Shown: piece after piece, positions 10,533 to 20,783 of the stretch
Layout of the letters: each line of letters begins with the position of its first letter
Position numbering within the stretch: position 1 is the first letter of the stretch
Notes under the pieces: model-generated
What the model saw: only the letters and a program-made list of their open reading frames with translations
Database searches by the model: none
Told to the model about the DNA's origin: nothing
Assembly: GCA_009829735.1 (NCBI GenBank)
Contig: CM020618.1
Span: forward strand, 38,230,894-38,294,893
Direction of reading: 5' to 3'
DNA length: 64,000 nt
Origin: Pyropia yezoensis
Lineage: Eukaryota > Rhodophyta > Bangiophyceae > Bangiales > Bangiaceae
Position numbers and translations under genes: made by a program

Positions 10533-11510
10533 TCAAGGCAACCCCACGAAAACATCATAATGCATCGACCTGTGGCGCGCATCATGAGCAGGTGTGCACA
10601 CAAGGTCATCTAAAAACAGATCCACCGCAAGACGCAACCTCAACACCGGCATGTCCCGCTGCCCAAACGTTGCCGGCAATCCCAAAGACAGGCAGTCAGC
10701 CAACAAAAGAGAGAAGACACCACAACTCCCGCCGTCGGTCTGCTCAGGGACGCCATCATTCTGTAACACCTGCCACCCATCAATGTCCATCTCGTCCAGT
10801 GCATCGCTGCCCAGCTGCTGCTGTACCTCGTCCTTGAGCCACCGCCTGGTAGTGCCGATAGCGTCGATGGGGTCACTCGACAGGAATGAGTCGCAATAAT
10901 GAAACGTCCGCTTCTCAATGTCAATGACCGCCAGCACCCAATGAACCGACTTCAGGTTGATAGGCACGATGATGAGATCGACGTCGCCCACGCTGAGACC
11001 GAGCTTCGTACCCCAACGCTTGCAGCAGTCGTAGTCATAGCCCATCCTCGCGGACCACAAACGACTAAAGAAGTAAGTGTTGAAACAGAACGTCCGCCGA
11101 GTTGATGCGAGCAGCTGCACGCCGTTGAGGGAGGACGAGCCGGAGGCTCGAGCCTTGCGAATGTCGTCGTTTCGCCAATTGAGCAGCGCAACGTACGAGT
11201 TCATAATCTCGTCGTTCATCCACCCAGTGCCACGAAGCCGGCAGAAGTCCGACACGTCAAGCGCCACCCTTGCCTTGTTCTTCCGCCGAACGAGCTCGCC
11301 ATACTCGCGGCCCGAAACCAAAGAGGTGACAAAGGCCGCCAAGTCGTCCGGCAGCGGTGCAGTGTCCGGCCCGACTACACGGGACGCGCTCAGCGCCCGC
11401 ACGCACACAGGAGTGACAGCAGGTGGAGAAGCAGATGGCACCGAACCTGCGATCTTACTCGACAAGGCATCCGCTTGGTCGAGCGCCTCGTCGGCGAGCT
11501 CGATGTGGTC
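10533..11510 (-). pseudogene. Ulp1/SENP-like C48 cysteine protease domain of the KDZ element
   Basis: About 300 residues. The catalytic residues of the Ulp1 fold are visible: His in SVHWVLAVID (about 10942), Asp in FHYCDSF (about 10890), the oxyanion Gln in WQVLQNDG and the nucleophile Cys in GGSCGVFSLL (about 10720). The N-terminal substrate-side segment GTGWMNDEIMNSYVALL matches the (W)LND motif region of the family. The domain itself is open end to end and looks active, although the transposase it was attached to lies in a different frame from about 11510. Its cellular target is unknown; de-SUMOylation is the family activity and is inference here. Confidence 0.8.
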
Positions 11511-13387
11511 GTTCTCCGCACGCGGGTTTCGGCGTGAAGGCGGTACAGCTTCCTGGTGTTCATGAAGGCCACTTGGATCATCCGGTGGATCATGTACGTC
11601 GCGGGCGCCATGTAGGCCAAGCTGGTTCGGTTGCCAACAGAGACGGAGTGCGACACCTCGGCAGCCTGTGTGGCCACACCCGCCGTCGTTCCCAGGCTCT
11701 GGTCGGGCATGTAGACAGGAGAGCACGAGTGAGTGATGGAATGAGGTCGGTCCAAGATGCACCGTACACCTTGCTTGCGTAGGATCGGCCTGACGCGGCG
11801 CATGGCGTTCTTGTCAATCTTGCAAGCGACGTCATAAAAGATGGCCTTAGGCAGCGTGGGGAACCGCTCCAAGACGATAGACAGCGCCCCACCAACGCTC
11901 CTAGCTCGAAACAGGACACGGAACCCCAAGGTGATATGTGTGGACACACCAAATTGAAGACACCCTGCGTCAGTCCAGTGATGATAGAAATCGCTTTGTT
12001 ACAAGCGTCACCGTCGCCCTTTAGGTCCGCCTTGTGCCGCTTCTTGCCTTGGTACTTGCGCCGTCGTCCGGCCGCAATGGAATCCTTGACGGCCGGTCGC
12101 ACACGGGGCAGGCTTGCGAAAAACTCGAAGCTCACAAGAGGGTCGTCGACGTCGGCGGCCTGGTACGCCTCCTGCCTTGCCTTCCATTGAGCAAACAGAG
12201 CTGCCGTTGGGCTGCCGCCCCACGAGTCGCAGTAGTCCTTGTTGCCCCAACCCCGGTCGGATTTGCGCTTGCTCGCTAGGCGCTCGAACTCGTGGTCCAC
12301 GAAATCCTCCACGTCGACAGCTTGTCGCAGGAGCACCCCGACAGAAACCCTGAAAAGCGCATCGGCATCCAGCTCGTCGCCGAGCAGGCCAATGAAGCTG
12401 GTGATGAACCCAACGCCGTCCACAGCTTTGGTGACGGATCGCCAGTACTCACGCCCCTTAAAGCGAAGCGCATCGGCAAACAATCCGACGGCCTTCTCGT
12501 CGTGCGCCTGAAGCATCCCGGTGGGTGTCTCGGCGAGGATTGCTTGCAGGAAGGGTAAGATGCACACCCAAACACCGTCGTCGTCCCGGCTGTAATGCGA
12601 GAAGCTGGGCGCACATACGCCCGTCCGATCTTGCCAGGTCTCTTGTACTGGTTGAGGAGCTTTGCCTGCCCCGCCCAGGACAAGGCTCCCGTCCGCATCC
12701 TCCTTAACGGCGTCCTCCAGAGTGCGGCCCTCATCAAACTTCTTGCGCGCTTGCCGAGAAGTAAACGTCTCGTCAGGGTCCGTAGAGCTGCCGCTGTCCA
12801 CGTCGCCGTCCTCGTTCAGTCCAGTACCGGTCGCTGGTGGGGCAAGTCCTTGCTGCCCGCTGCTCGGCTCCAGAGGGAAGAAACGGAATAAGAGCAAGGC
12901 CGCGGCAGCAGCCGGTGATGGTTGGCCCGCAAATATCGACAGCTGGTGCCACGTGCGCAGCACACGCTCTTGTGGCTCCGTCAAAGCCTTGCAGCCGCGT
13001 AGCACCTTGTCTACAGCGGCACGCAGCGCCGCCTGCTCTAAAATGCACAGCTTAGATGCCTCGATGGGTAGAACAGGGCAGTCCTCGCCCGGTCGAAAAG
13101 CGTGCACATCATCTGGGTCGGTGCAGCCGATGGCCTGAGCTTCAATAACGATGAACTCCGGGTCAGGACCGCAGATCGGGCACTGGGCCGTCTCGGGGGG
13201 GATGAAGAAGCTGCGAGCTGCCATGGTGCCCAACTTGACCACGTCCTGTCTGCGCAAGTTGAACGACGCCACGTCCGCCACAAGGTGCCGCGTTGCCGCG
13301 GTGTTGGTGGTCCGGGCGGAGATGGTGAAAGACTGCAGCTTATCAATGACGCCTCGTGTGAAGAGCAACCATCTCTTGGCGCGGTTT
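11510..13387 (-). pseudogene. KDZ-like transposase core
   Basis: Reading runs from near 13387 in one frame to about 11945, then continues in another frame to about 11515. The two halves join sense-wise at VCPH / ITLGFRVLF, so a small indel (mutation or sequencing error) explains the change. Features are a CPIC segment near the start, a long helical middle (EYWRSVTKAVDGVGFITSFIG), and the catalytic-like block FYDVACK ... ILDRPHSITHSCSP. Downstream ATQAAEVSHSVSVGNRTSLAYM follows. A pyrimidine-rich 3' splice site (CTTTCGTCGCAG, sense) lies at about 13388, but joining it directly to the upstream donor is out of frame for this ORF. Confidence 0.7.
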
Positions 13388-13671
13388 CTGCGACGAAAGG
13401 AGAAGATGCCATCCGATCGCCCGTCGTACTCGACTCGGCGGCCGCAACCGGTAGCGTCGCATCACCAATGTCCAACCAAAACCTATATCGACGGAGCGAA
13501 TGTGTGACGAGAGAGACCACGCGACAGAACAACAAGGCACATTGGACAGCAAGAAAGCGATGGTCACAATGTGCTCGAGTCAGATGGTGCATTGAGTACG
13601 GAAGGCGGTAGACCGAGAAATAATCCCACAAGCAAGAACAACAACGCGAACAGAGCGTCAAGAGCACTTAC

Positions 13672-15093
13672 CTTCATCGCAGGCGCGGTAGAATGGTGCG
13701 TGGATAGCACACCATGCTCGGTGCTGAGTGCGTGCCGTGGTGCACGAGCAAGACCACAGCTGCCGCAGTGGGACTCCACAAGCACGTCCCGAGTGTCCCT
13801 GACAAGTTGTCGTCTGAGCATGCTCTGGTAGCACGTCAGCAACAGCTTCAGATCGTCCGCCTTTCCGGGATCTTTGGCCGACGACATGTTGGCCAAGATG
13901 CGCCGCCAATCAGCCGTCCTCATCCACACCTCTCCCATCGCAGTCTCACCGGTGCATGGCAACATGTTGCGCAGACGTCGGTCACACACACGCGCCTCAG
14001 GCGCGTCGCCGTCGGTACGGAGGGTGTCCAACGGTTGCTTCTCAACCCCGTCGTCTTCCTCCTCGTGGGACAGGTACAGTAGCCGCGAGCCAGATGTCCC
14101 CGCCGCCTTAGACTTGGTCGTCAATACCTCCGGTTGCTCAAAGCTATTGCCGACGTTCTTAGGCGTACCGTCACGGATGCGGCGGGCGATCCTCACATGG
14201 CCGCACCGCCGGGAGAACACACGACACCCAGGCGCTACGCACGTGGGAAGATTGCGCGCAAAGTTGACGATGGAGAACACTCCACGACAGAGCGCGTAAA
14301 CCACCAGCGCGTTGCCATACCAGCGCGGGACGCCGAAGTCCTCCGCGGACGATCTCAAACCCAAGGAACTGCGCACCAACCCAGCGGACAAACCAGCCAG
14401 CGGCAAGCACTTGTCTAGCATCTTGGTGTGTTAGCACTCGGCGCTCCGCCCAGGCACGGAAAGGAAGCTGGCGTTCTGCGTCCCAGAGAGGCACGAGCAC
14501 AACAGCCCCCCTCTCGACGACACCCACAAGATGGCACTCTCATCGCGCCGGGGCCCGCATCGGAATAGGATTGCCCGACAGCCGGCGACTGTGTCTGCAA
14601 CGATAGTTGCCGTCACCCGTGCAGACCCGCTCCCCATCATAGTGGAAGAAGACAAGCCCGCGGCCTTTCTCAAGCAGGGAACAAGGGCGTCTTGAACCTT
14701 CTCGTCCATCGTCCTGGGACGGTCAACAACTCGCACGCGCTCAACAGCACGAGCAGGAACAATCACATCGGGAAGGTCATCGGATGGTGGAAGGTCGATG
14801 GCGCCCGCTCGGGGCTGCGTCTGAGCAGGCGGCCGCCTTACGCGACGCTTCGTCAACGGCTGACCGTCCACCGCCTCGGCCCTGCTGCCATCCGTCGTTG
14901 CACCATCGGTCGCCGCCACGCGAGTACTCCATCCCCGTCCCACAACTCGGCCATGGGCCCCACTCCCGGCCGCTCGTACCACGCGACCAAGCGGTTGCAA
15001 TGCTGGAGTGGTGCTTAGAGACCGCGATACTGCCTCGACGACTGTTGATGACGCAATGAGGTCCGAGACAACGGGTTCTCCCAACTCGCCCAT
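13672..15093 (-). pseudogene. N-terminal part of the KDZ-element protein
   Basis: One frame runs from about 15093 to 13672 interrupted only by a TAA at 14431-14433. The string TGCTAAC overlaps this stop and is followed by an AG, so a small intron end is an alternative to a nonsense mutation. A Cys/His cluster (CVAPGCRVFSRRCGH) is near 14220. The frame ends at a strong 5' splice site (AAG then GTAAGT, 13672/13671). The 3' partner is unclear. Function within the element is not recognised beyond likely zinc binding. Confidence 0.5.
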
Positions 15094-15149
15094 GATATCC
15101 GATCATGCCCACGACGCCACGCCCAGAAAATGCCGATACTCCGACAACC

Positions 15150-16670
15150 GCGCGCTGCGCCGGCCGCGGCCCGCACCGGCGCCCGGACACCCAGAACCGC
15201 CGGCCGGTGCGCCCACGCAGAAGAGAAGCAACACCGGCAGCGGCAGAGAGCAGGGGAGCAGGCGCCGGCCAGCCGCCGCGCAGCGCCGGTGGGGGCCGGC
15301 GAGCCGCCGCCCCGCGCGCCCGCGCCCGCGCCAGCCGCGGCCCGCGCCCGCGTCGGGACGCCCCGCACCGCCGCCCGGTGAGCTCAAGCGGGGAAGGTGC
15401 AACGTGCGTAGGGGCAGAGGCCGGGGAAGCAAGCGCCGGCCAGCCACCGCACAGCGCCAGCGAGGAGCGCCGCCCCGCGCGCCCGCGCCCGCGCCAGCCG
15501 CGGGCCGCGCCCGCGCCGGGACGCCCAGCACCGCCGCCCGGTGAACCCAAGCGGGGAAGGTGCAACGTGCGTAGGGGCAGAGGCCGGGGAAGCAAGCGCC
15601 GGCCAGCCACCACACAGCGCCAGCGAGGACAGCCGCCCCGACCGCACGCGCCCGCGCCGGCCGCAGCCCGCACCGGCGCCCAGGACGCCCAGCACCGCCG
15701 GCCGGTGCGCCCACGCAGAAGAGAAGCAACACCGGCAGCGGCAGAGAGCAGGGGAGCAAGAGCCGGCCAGCCGCCGCGCAGCTCCGGTGGGGGCCGGCGA
15801 GCCGCCGCCCCGCGCGCCCGCGCCCGCGCCAGCCGCGGGCCGCGCCCGCGCCGGGACGCCCAGCACCGCCGCCCGGTGAGCCCAAGCGGGGAAGGTGCAA
15901 CGTGCGTAGGGGCAGAGGCCGGGGAAGCAAGCGCCGGCCAGCCACCGCACAGCGCCAGCGAGGACCGCCGCCCCGCGCGCCAACGCCCGCGCCAGCCGCG
16001 GCCCGCGCCCGCGCCCGGACGCCCAGCACCGCCGCCCGGTGAGCCCAAGAGGGGAAGGTTCAACGTGCGTAGGGGCAGAGGCCGGGGAAGCAAGCGCCGT
16101 ACAGCCACCGCACAGCGCCAGCGAGGACCGCCGCCCCGACCGCACGCGCCCGCGCCGGCCGCAGCCCGCACCGGCGCCCAGGACGCCCAGCACCGCCGGC
16201 CGGCGCGCCCACGCAGAAGAGAAGCAACACCGGCAGCGGCAGAGAGCAGGGGAGCAAGCGCCCGCCAGCCGCCGCGCAGCGCCGATGGGGGCCGGCGAGC
16301 CGCCGCCCCGCGCGCCCGCGCCCGCGCCAGCCGCGGGCCGCGCCCGCGCCGGGACGCCCAGCACCGCCGCCCGGTGAGCCCAAGCGGGGAAGGTGCAACG
16401 TGCGTAGGAGCAGAGGCCGGGGAAGCAAGCGCCGGCCAGCCACCACACAGCGCCAGCGAGGACAGCCGCCCCGACCGCACGCGCCCGCGCCGGCCGCAGC
16501 CCGCACCGGCGCCCAGGACGCCCAGCACCGCCGGCCGGTGCGCCCACGCAGAAGAGAAGCAACACCGGCAGCGGCAGAGAGCAGGGGAGCAAGAGCCGGC
16601 CAGCCGCCGCGCAGCTCCGGTGGGGGCCGGCGAGCCGCCGCCCCGTGCGCCCCGCGCCCGCGCCGCGGCC
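15150..16670. repeat. 498-bp higher-order tandem array (163 + 335 bp)
   Basis: The anchor GGGAAGGT(G/T)C recurs at 15391, 15554, 15889, 16052 and 16387, giving spacings 163, 335, 163, 335. Two related monomers therefore alternate as an exact 498-bp higher-order unit, about three copies with a partial one at the left. All units are GC-rich. Both strands stay open across the array (about 545 codons plus, 695 minus), mostly because 498 is a multiple of three and stops are rare. I do not call a gene. Confidence 0.9.
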
Positions 16671-19416
16671 GATGGGCTGCCGCCGGCTGCGCGCACTGCC
16701 GCCCGATCAACACGCGGACGAAGAAGACAAAAGCAAGGGTGATAAGGGGAACGCGGCTGACGAGGAAAGGGACGCCGTGCGGGAGGTGCGCGACGACGGC
16801 ACGGCGCGCAACGACCGATGAGCGGTGGTAGACGACGGCGCCGCGGAACAGGACGGCACACCATCTGTCACAGGGCCCCAAACTGGGCCGTGGCTGGCCC
16901 ACTTCGTGGCCCACTGCAGGCCTCATCCGGTCGAGATGTGGACAACTGTCACGCCGAGACATGGAGTAACCGGCGGTTTGTCAGTCGCGTGTGTGTCACG
17001 CCACCCACGCGAGCGGCCGCTGCTGCATTGTCCTCAGGGGTGATTGGAGCCCGCTGATTGGTCGACTTGGTTTCACAGATTGCTTTCACAGAAGTTCAGT
17101 GAAAGCACCTGCCGGCGTTTCCTACATGGCACGCCCGCACCCTTGGCCCCGCCGCCGCGGGGGGGGGGGGTAGGCCGAGGCCGCGGCAACGGTGCGAGGC
17201 TGGCAACCAGCGCAGTGCGGCTTAAAGGGGTGTCACGAATTCGTTGCTCGGGCCTGTTTTTCTTCGCTCAGACTGGCTCAGTCGCCTCGGCACAGTTGTA
17301 AGAAGTCAACATGTACAAACCAACAGAATTCTTGCTCAAACGCGCAAGAAAAGCTGTTGTCCCCGCACGACAATGAAAATCTCCGACGGTTTGTCACCCA
17401 ATGAAATCATGAGAGGTCCTTGCACAAGACGACTACGTACCGCCATGGACGTCACAAAATTCCCAGACAACAGATTTAACTGAGAAAGTGCCAATCGTCG
17501 TTGGACGAGTTACGGAATGATCGGCGTAGTTGGGCTGCTTCCTGAGACTCTCTCGGGTTTGTTGAGTCCCAAGATAATAGTTTGCTGGAGGAACCCGACC
17601 CATGTGACCACCTTGTGCTTCACACTGTGCTTTCTCCACGAAGAACAACCATGCCGACGCGCCGCCTCGAAGGCAAAAAGACACCCCCCTGTCTAAAGCA
17701 CCCGCAATCCACAGGCCCCTTTGCACAGCCCCCCCCCTTTCCCTCCGCATTCCACGAATCTCCCGAACTAGCGACCCGCCCCCAAGAGTAGTCGGCTGCA
17801 CTCCCCCCCGTGCTTGATTCATTTGCGCCCACTATCCCTAGCTTGAGTTGTATGGGGTGTGAGAAAGGGTGGTCTTGTTGCTACCGGACCTCATCCCGGT
17901 CGTCCCTCTCCCTCGTCTACAAAAATAATCATGCTGCCCGTCTGGACATTCGTGTCCGCCTATCCGTCTGTCGTCTGTGCACTAGTCCCGACGGCCCAGC
18001 TCTCCTGCCCGTTTTCATGTCGCCCCATGGCATATGTGCTTCCTGGTTTCGCGACAGTCGTGGTACTGTCGCAATGGTCCACGCCGGGCGGGCTTGGCGT
18101 CATTGCCGTGCCCTCCAGATCCCAGGAGGCCGCCCCGTTACTGGCGGAGACGGCGGCACAACCTGTAGGGAGAAGCAGAATGGTTGAACAGCCATTGCTG
18201 AGGCCCAGACAGAAGTGCAGCTGAACATTGGTCACTCACAGACTAAGCGGAAGCAACAGCCATTGGGCAGCTCAAGTACGCGGCTGCAGCTAGCTTCAGG
18301 CGGCAGGTGCTGACGCGCAAGTCCGCATCGTATTCAAAGAAATACACTGGAAATGGAAACCGATTTATATATGGTAGGTCACAGTTGGAGACAATGAGAC
18401 TACGCAATCAGATTCCGCTTGACCGGCCGCGGCCGCTGCAGACATGAGAACGTGGCATCCTTCATCGCCAGCGAGTCAGCAATCACTGGGAAGACTTCAA
18501 CAAGCACTACCTTAACCACGAGATATTGTCAAAACTGTTGCGCGAAGCTGCATCGTTTTGCACTTTATTTTGCGCGTTTGTGCAAGCTCTCTTTTTGTCT
18601 ACTTGCTTAAATTTGCCGAGCGATATAGTTGCACGACGGCCATGTGCTCAAAGCACATCACCAGAGAGGTCTGATGATGACGCTTCATGTCGTGGTTCGT
18701 GAGCACGTGGCCTCCGTGCGAAACCGTCTCGAACAAGTCATACGAAAAAATAAGCTGATTTGTAGGCCTCCAGCATACCATACGGAGGGGTTGCAAGAAA
18801 TGGTGAACAGATCTGAGCAAGAAATCGGGCCGTTTCCGTGACACCGCGTTAAGCCGCACTGCGCAGGCTGAGTCGAGCAAGTGCACCCCCAGTTAAGGCG
18901 TGCCCAGAGCGGACAATAGAGTTCAGAGCGATTCCGGATCAGCCATTGGCCCAGAGCGCTGTGTCAGGAGCAAATATGGCATATAGTGAAACTTGTCACA
19001 CTATTCCAGGGTTCGAGCGACGTGTCTGATGAGAAATGGAGCACAGCTGCCTGGGGCTGCTCTGGAGGGCCTCTTGCGTAGAAAATCGACATGGAGTCAG
19101 CACATTTCTTCTCAATGAAAAAGCGCACAGTGCCTCATCGCCACAGCAACGACGAAGTCACATAAGACAGCCCAAGGGGGAGCAGGTCCTCTAAGGCGGA
19201 AGGGGATCGGTGCACGGGAACAAGAGCAGCTCAGTTATTTCCCCGCATCCCAGAAGGTCTCTTTCATGGGTTGGTCGTCGTATCTTCCTCCTCGGCATGC
19301 GCGCAAGTCGCACACGGGGCGCCCAGGGGAACCTGAGCGAAGACATAGGAGCCTGGAAGATGTACAAAGGAATGCCCAGAGTACACAGGTCATGTGAAAG
19401 AACAGCCAGTGTATCT
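16671..19416. other. Gene-poor stretch
   Basis: No open frame here shows a domain or a plausible length. Composition drifts from GC-rich to balanced. A run of ten or more G lies at about 17159-17170. No tRNA, rRNA or terminal repeat was recognised apart from the motif at 17066-17108. Confidence 0.5.
17066..17108 (+). repeat. 43-bp motif shared with 38213-38258
   Basis: Both copies begin TTGGTTTCAC and end TTCAGTGAAAGCA with 18-19 bases between, and similarity continues weakly downstream (TTCCTA ... GCC). Each contains the inverted pair TTTCAC/GTGAAA. The second copy lies about 100 bp before a host gene start. It may be a dispersed repeat end or a shared promoter element. Confidence 0.5.
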
Positions 19417-20195
19417 TCAATCGTCAAGCAAAATGGCAAGGGACATTTCCTCTGCAGCAGCGAGCAAGGCATCGTCGGCCTCTGCTTCGGCCTCCTCCGC
19501 TGCTGCTTCCTTGTCCTTTCGCTGACGATGGGCAGCTATCTTGTTCACAGCCCCTGCCACCATAGTAGTCGCCCACTTGTTCACATCGTCCTCGCGCTTC
19601 TCAAGACAGGCTGCCGACTCCCCAGGGCTGGTCCTGGCTGCTGTCTTGGCAATAGTCGTCCGCATGCCCGACTCCATCGTCGCTTTGCGAGCTCAAGCCG
19701 CCGCTACGGCCCGACGCTTGCCGAGGTTGAACGACGAGTCGCCCAAGCCGCATGCCACGGCCGATTTCTGCAGCAATCGCACACAGCGCTTCAGGAAGGT
19801 GGCTCCAACCAACGCCTTGTTGTTCTGGTTGTCATGCCCATGCCACGCCTCCAAGCCTTGCTCACTACAGAGGCCGATGGATCCATGCCTGTCCAGGAAG
19901 TCGGGCGCGTGACAGCAGAGGGTGTGGAACTTAAGGATGACACTGCACCACTCAAAGTCCGCAATGAGGCCGTCCACAAAGGCAGCTACTCGTCGACGGA
20001 AAGAGGCTCGCTCAGCCGGCGGGATGATCTCAGCCCGGTTCATCACAGGGATGATAGAGCCCCAGAAAGTGCACGCATCGCGATAGGCACGCGCGCGCGA
20101 TACGGGAACAAACGTGTCCAGCGGGTCGCACGAGAGCTCCAGGTTGGCAGCAATCTTGTGGTACTGCTTCCTAGCGAACGATCCCCCGTGGTACG
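19417..20195 (-). pseudogene. Transposase-like remnant cut by element B
   Basis: A minus-strand frame runs from the LTR edge (20195) to 19417 with a single in-frame stop at about 19693. Recognisable text is KFHTLCCHAPDFLDRHGS then GLCSEQGLEAWHGHDNQ. This resembles the late His...Glu...His block of KDZ-like and related transposases (for example the GEQG.ES.H pattern of some invertebrate elements). The last 70 residues are Glu/Ala-rich, likely coiled coil. The N-terminal part is missing because the LTR of element B starts at 20196. Confidence 0.45.
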
Positions 20196-20664
20196 TGTGG
20201 CAGTATTGACCCCCAGGTAGGGGGCAACACGTGCCGTGCAAGGGGCGGCAGGCCACTAGCCTGACCCGTTCCTCCCCCTGCATTTGGGTCCATATTCCCT
20301 AAGATTTGGAATAGTTAGCTTAGTAGTAAATCCAACTTGGATTTGAGGGTTGTCTGCATTTATCGTCTTGAATTTTCGTGTGGCCCGGTGGGCAGGTGCT
20401 GGGGTGGGAGATTCTGAGTGGCGAGATTCTGAGGGGACCCTGGGGGGATAAGGGGAGGGACAGCGGGGCTTGGCCTTGCTTCCCCGTCCCGACCAAGAGA
20501 CTGTTGGACCACACACCATCTTCTTGTTTGTCAGTGGGGGGATTGCCCAACAACAGGGATAGAGTGTGTGCGACTTGCACTTCTTCCGGTTCCCCCGACA
20601 CGGGAGGCAGCCCTTGTACACCGCCCCAACTTGGGTGTCGCGTGTGCGAGAGGTTTTTGCCACA
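20196..20664 (+). repeat. 5' LTR of element B
   Basis: 469 bp. It begins TGTGGCA and ends TGCCACA, a 7-bp terminal inverted repeat around TG...CA. A second copy lies inverted at 24567-25034, with roughly 15-20 differences by eye. A primer-binding-site-like string follows directly. Confidence 0.92.
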
Positions 20665-20666
20665 TT

Positions 20667-20690
20667 TGGTGGAGCAGCAGGGGTCAGAGG
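20667..20690 (+). other. Candidate primer-binding site of element B
   Basis: TGGTGGAGCAGCAGGGG begins two bases after the LTR. A TGG start is what pairs with tRNA 3' CCA. The core GGAGCAGCAGGGG is shared with element A at the same position. Confidence 0.65.
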
Positions 20691-20783
20691 TAACCTTTAC
20701 CTCCGGGTGCACCCGGGTGTAGGGGGCCCTCTGTCTCAGAGGAACGGTGGACTTGGACCGTGTCATACGGATCGTTAGCCAAC

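Larger units (their letters stand above)
10533..15093 (-). mobile_element. Decayed KDZ-type DNA transposon with Ulp1-like protease
   Basis: A 4.5-kb minus-strand coding block in three parts: an N-terminal Cys/His-bearing exon (15093-13672), a transposase core (about 13387-11510) and a C-terminal Ulp1/C48-like protease (about 11510-10533). The core motifs (ITGLTQGVFNLVCPH, FYDVACKIDKNAMRR, CILDRPHSITHSCSPVYMPD) fit the Kyakuja-Dileera-Zisupton superfamily as I know it; such elements often carry Ulp1 domains. It is non-autonomous now: one in-frame TAA (14431-14433) and frame changes near 11940 and 11510. I found no terminal inverted repeats, so the ends given are the coding limits. Confidence 0.7.

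Noticed and set aside
14777-16864. A 695-codon minus-strand frame and a 545-codon plus-strand frame across the tandem array
   Set aside because: Both arise from a 498-bp (multiple of three) repeat with few stops. The peptides are Ala/Arg/Pro/Gly only, and both strands are equally open.
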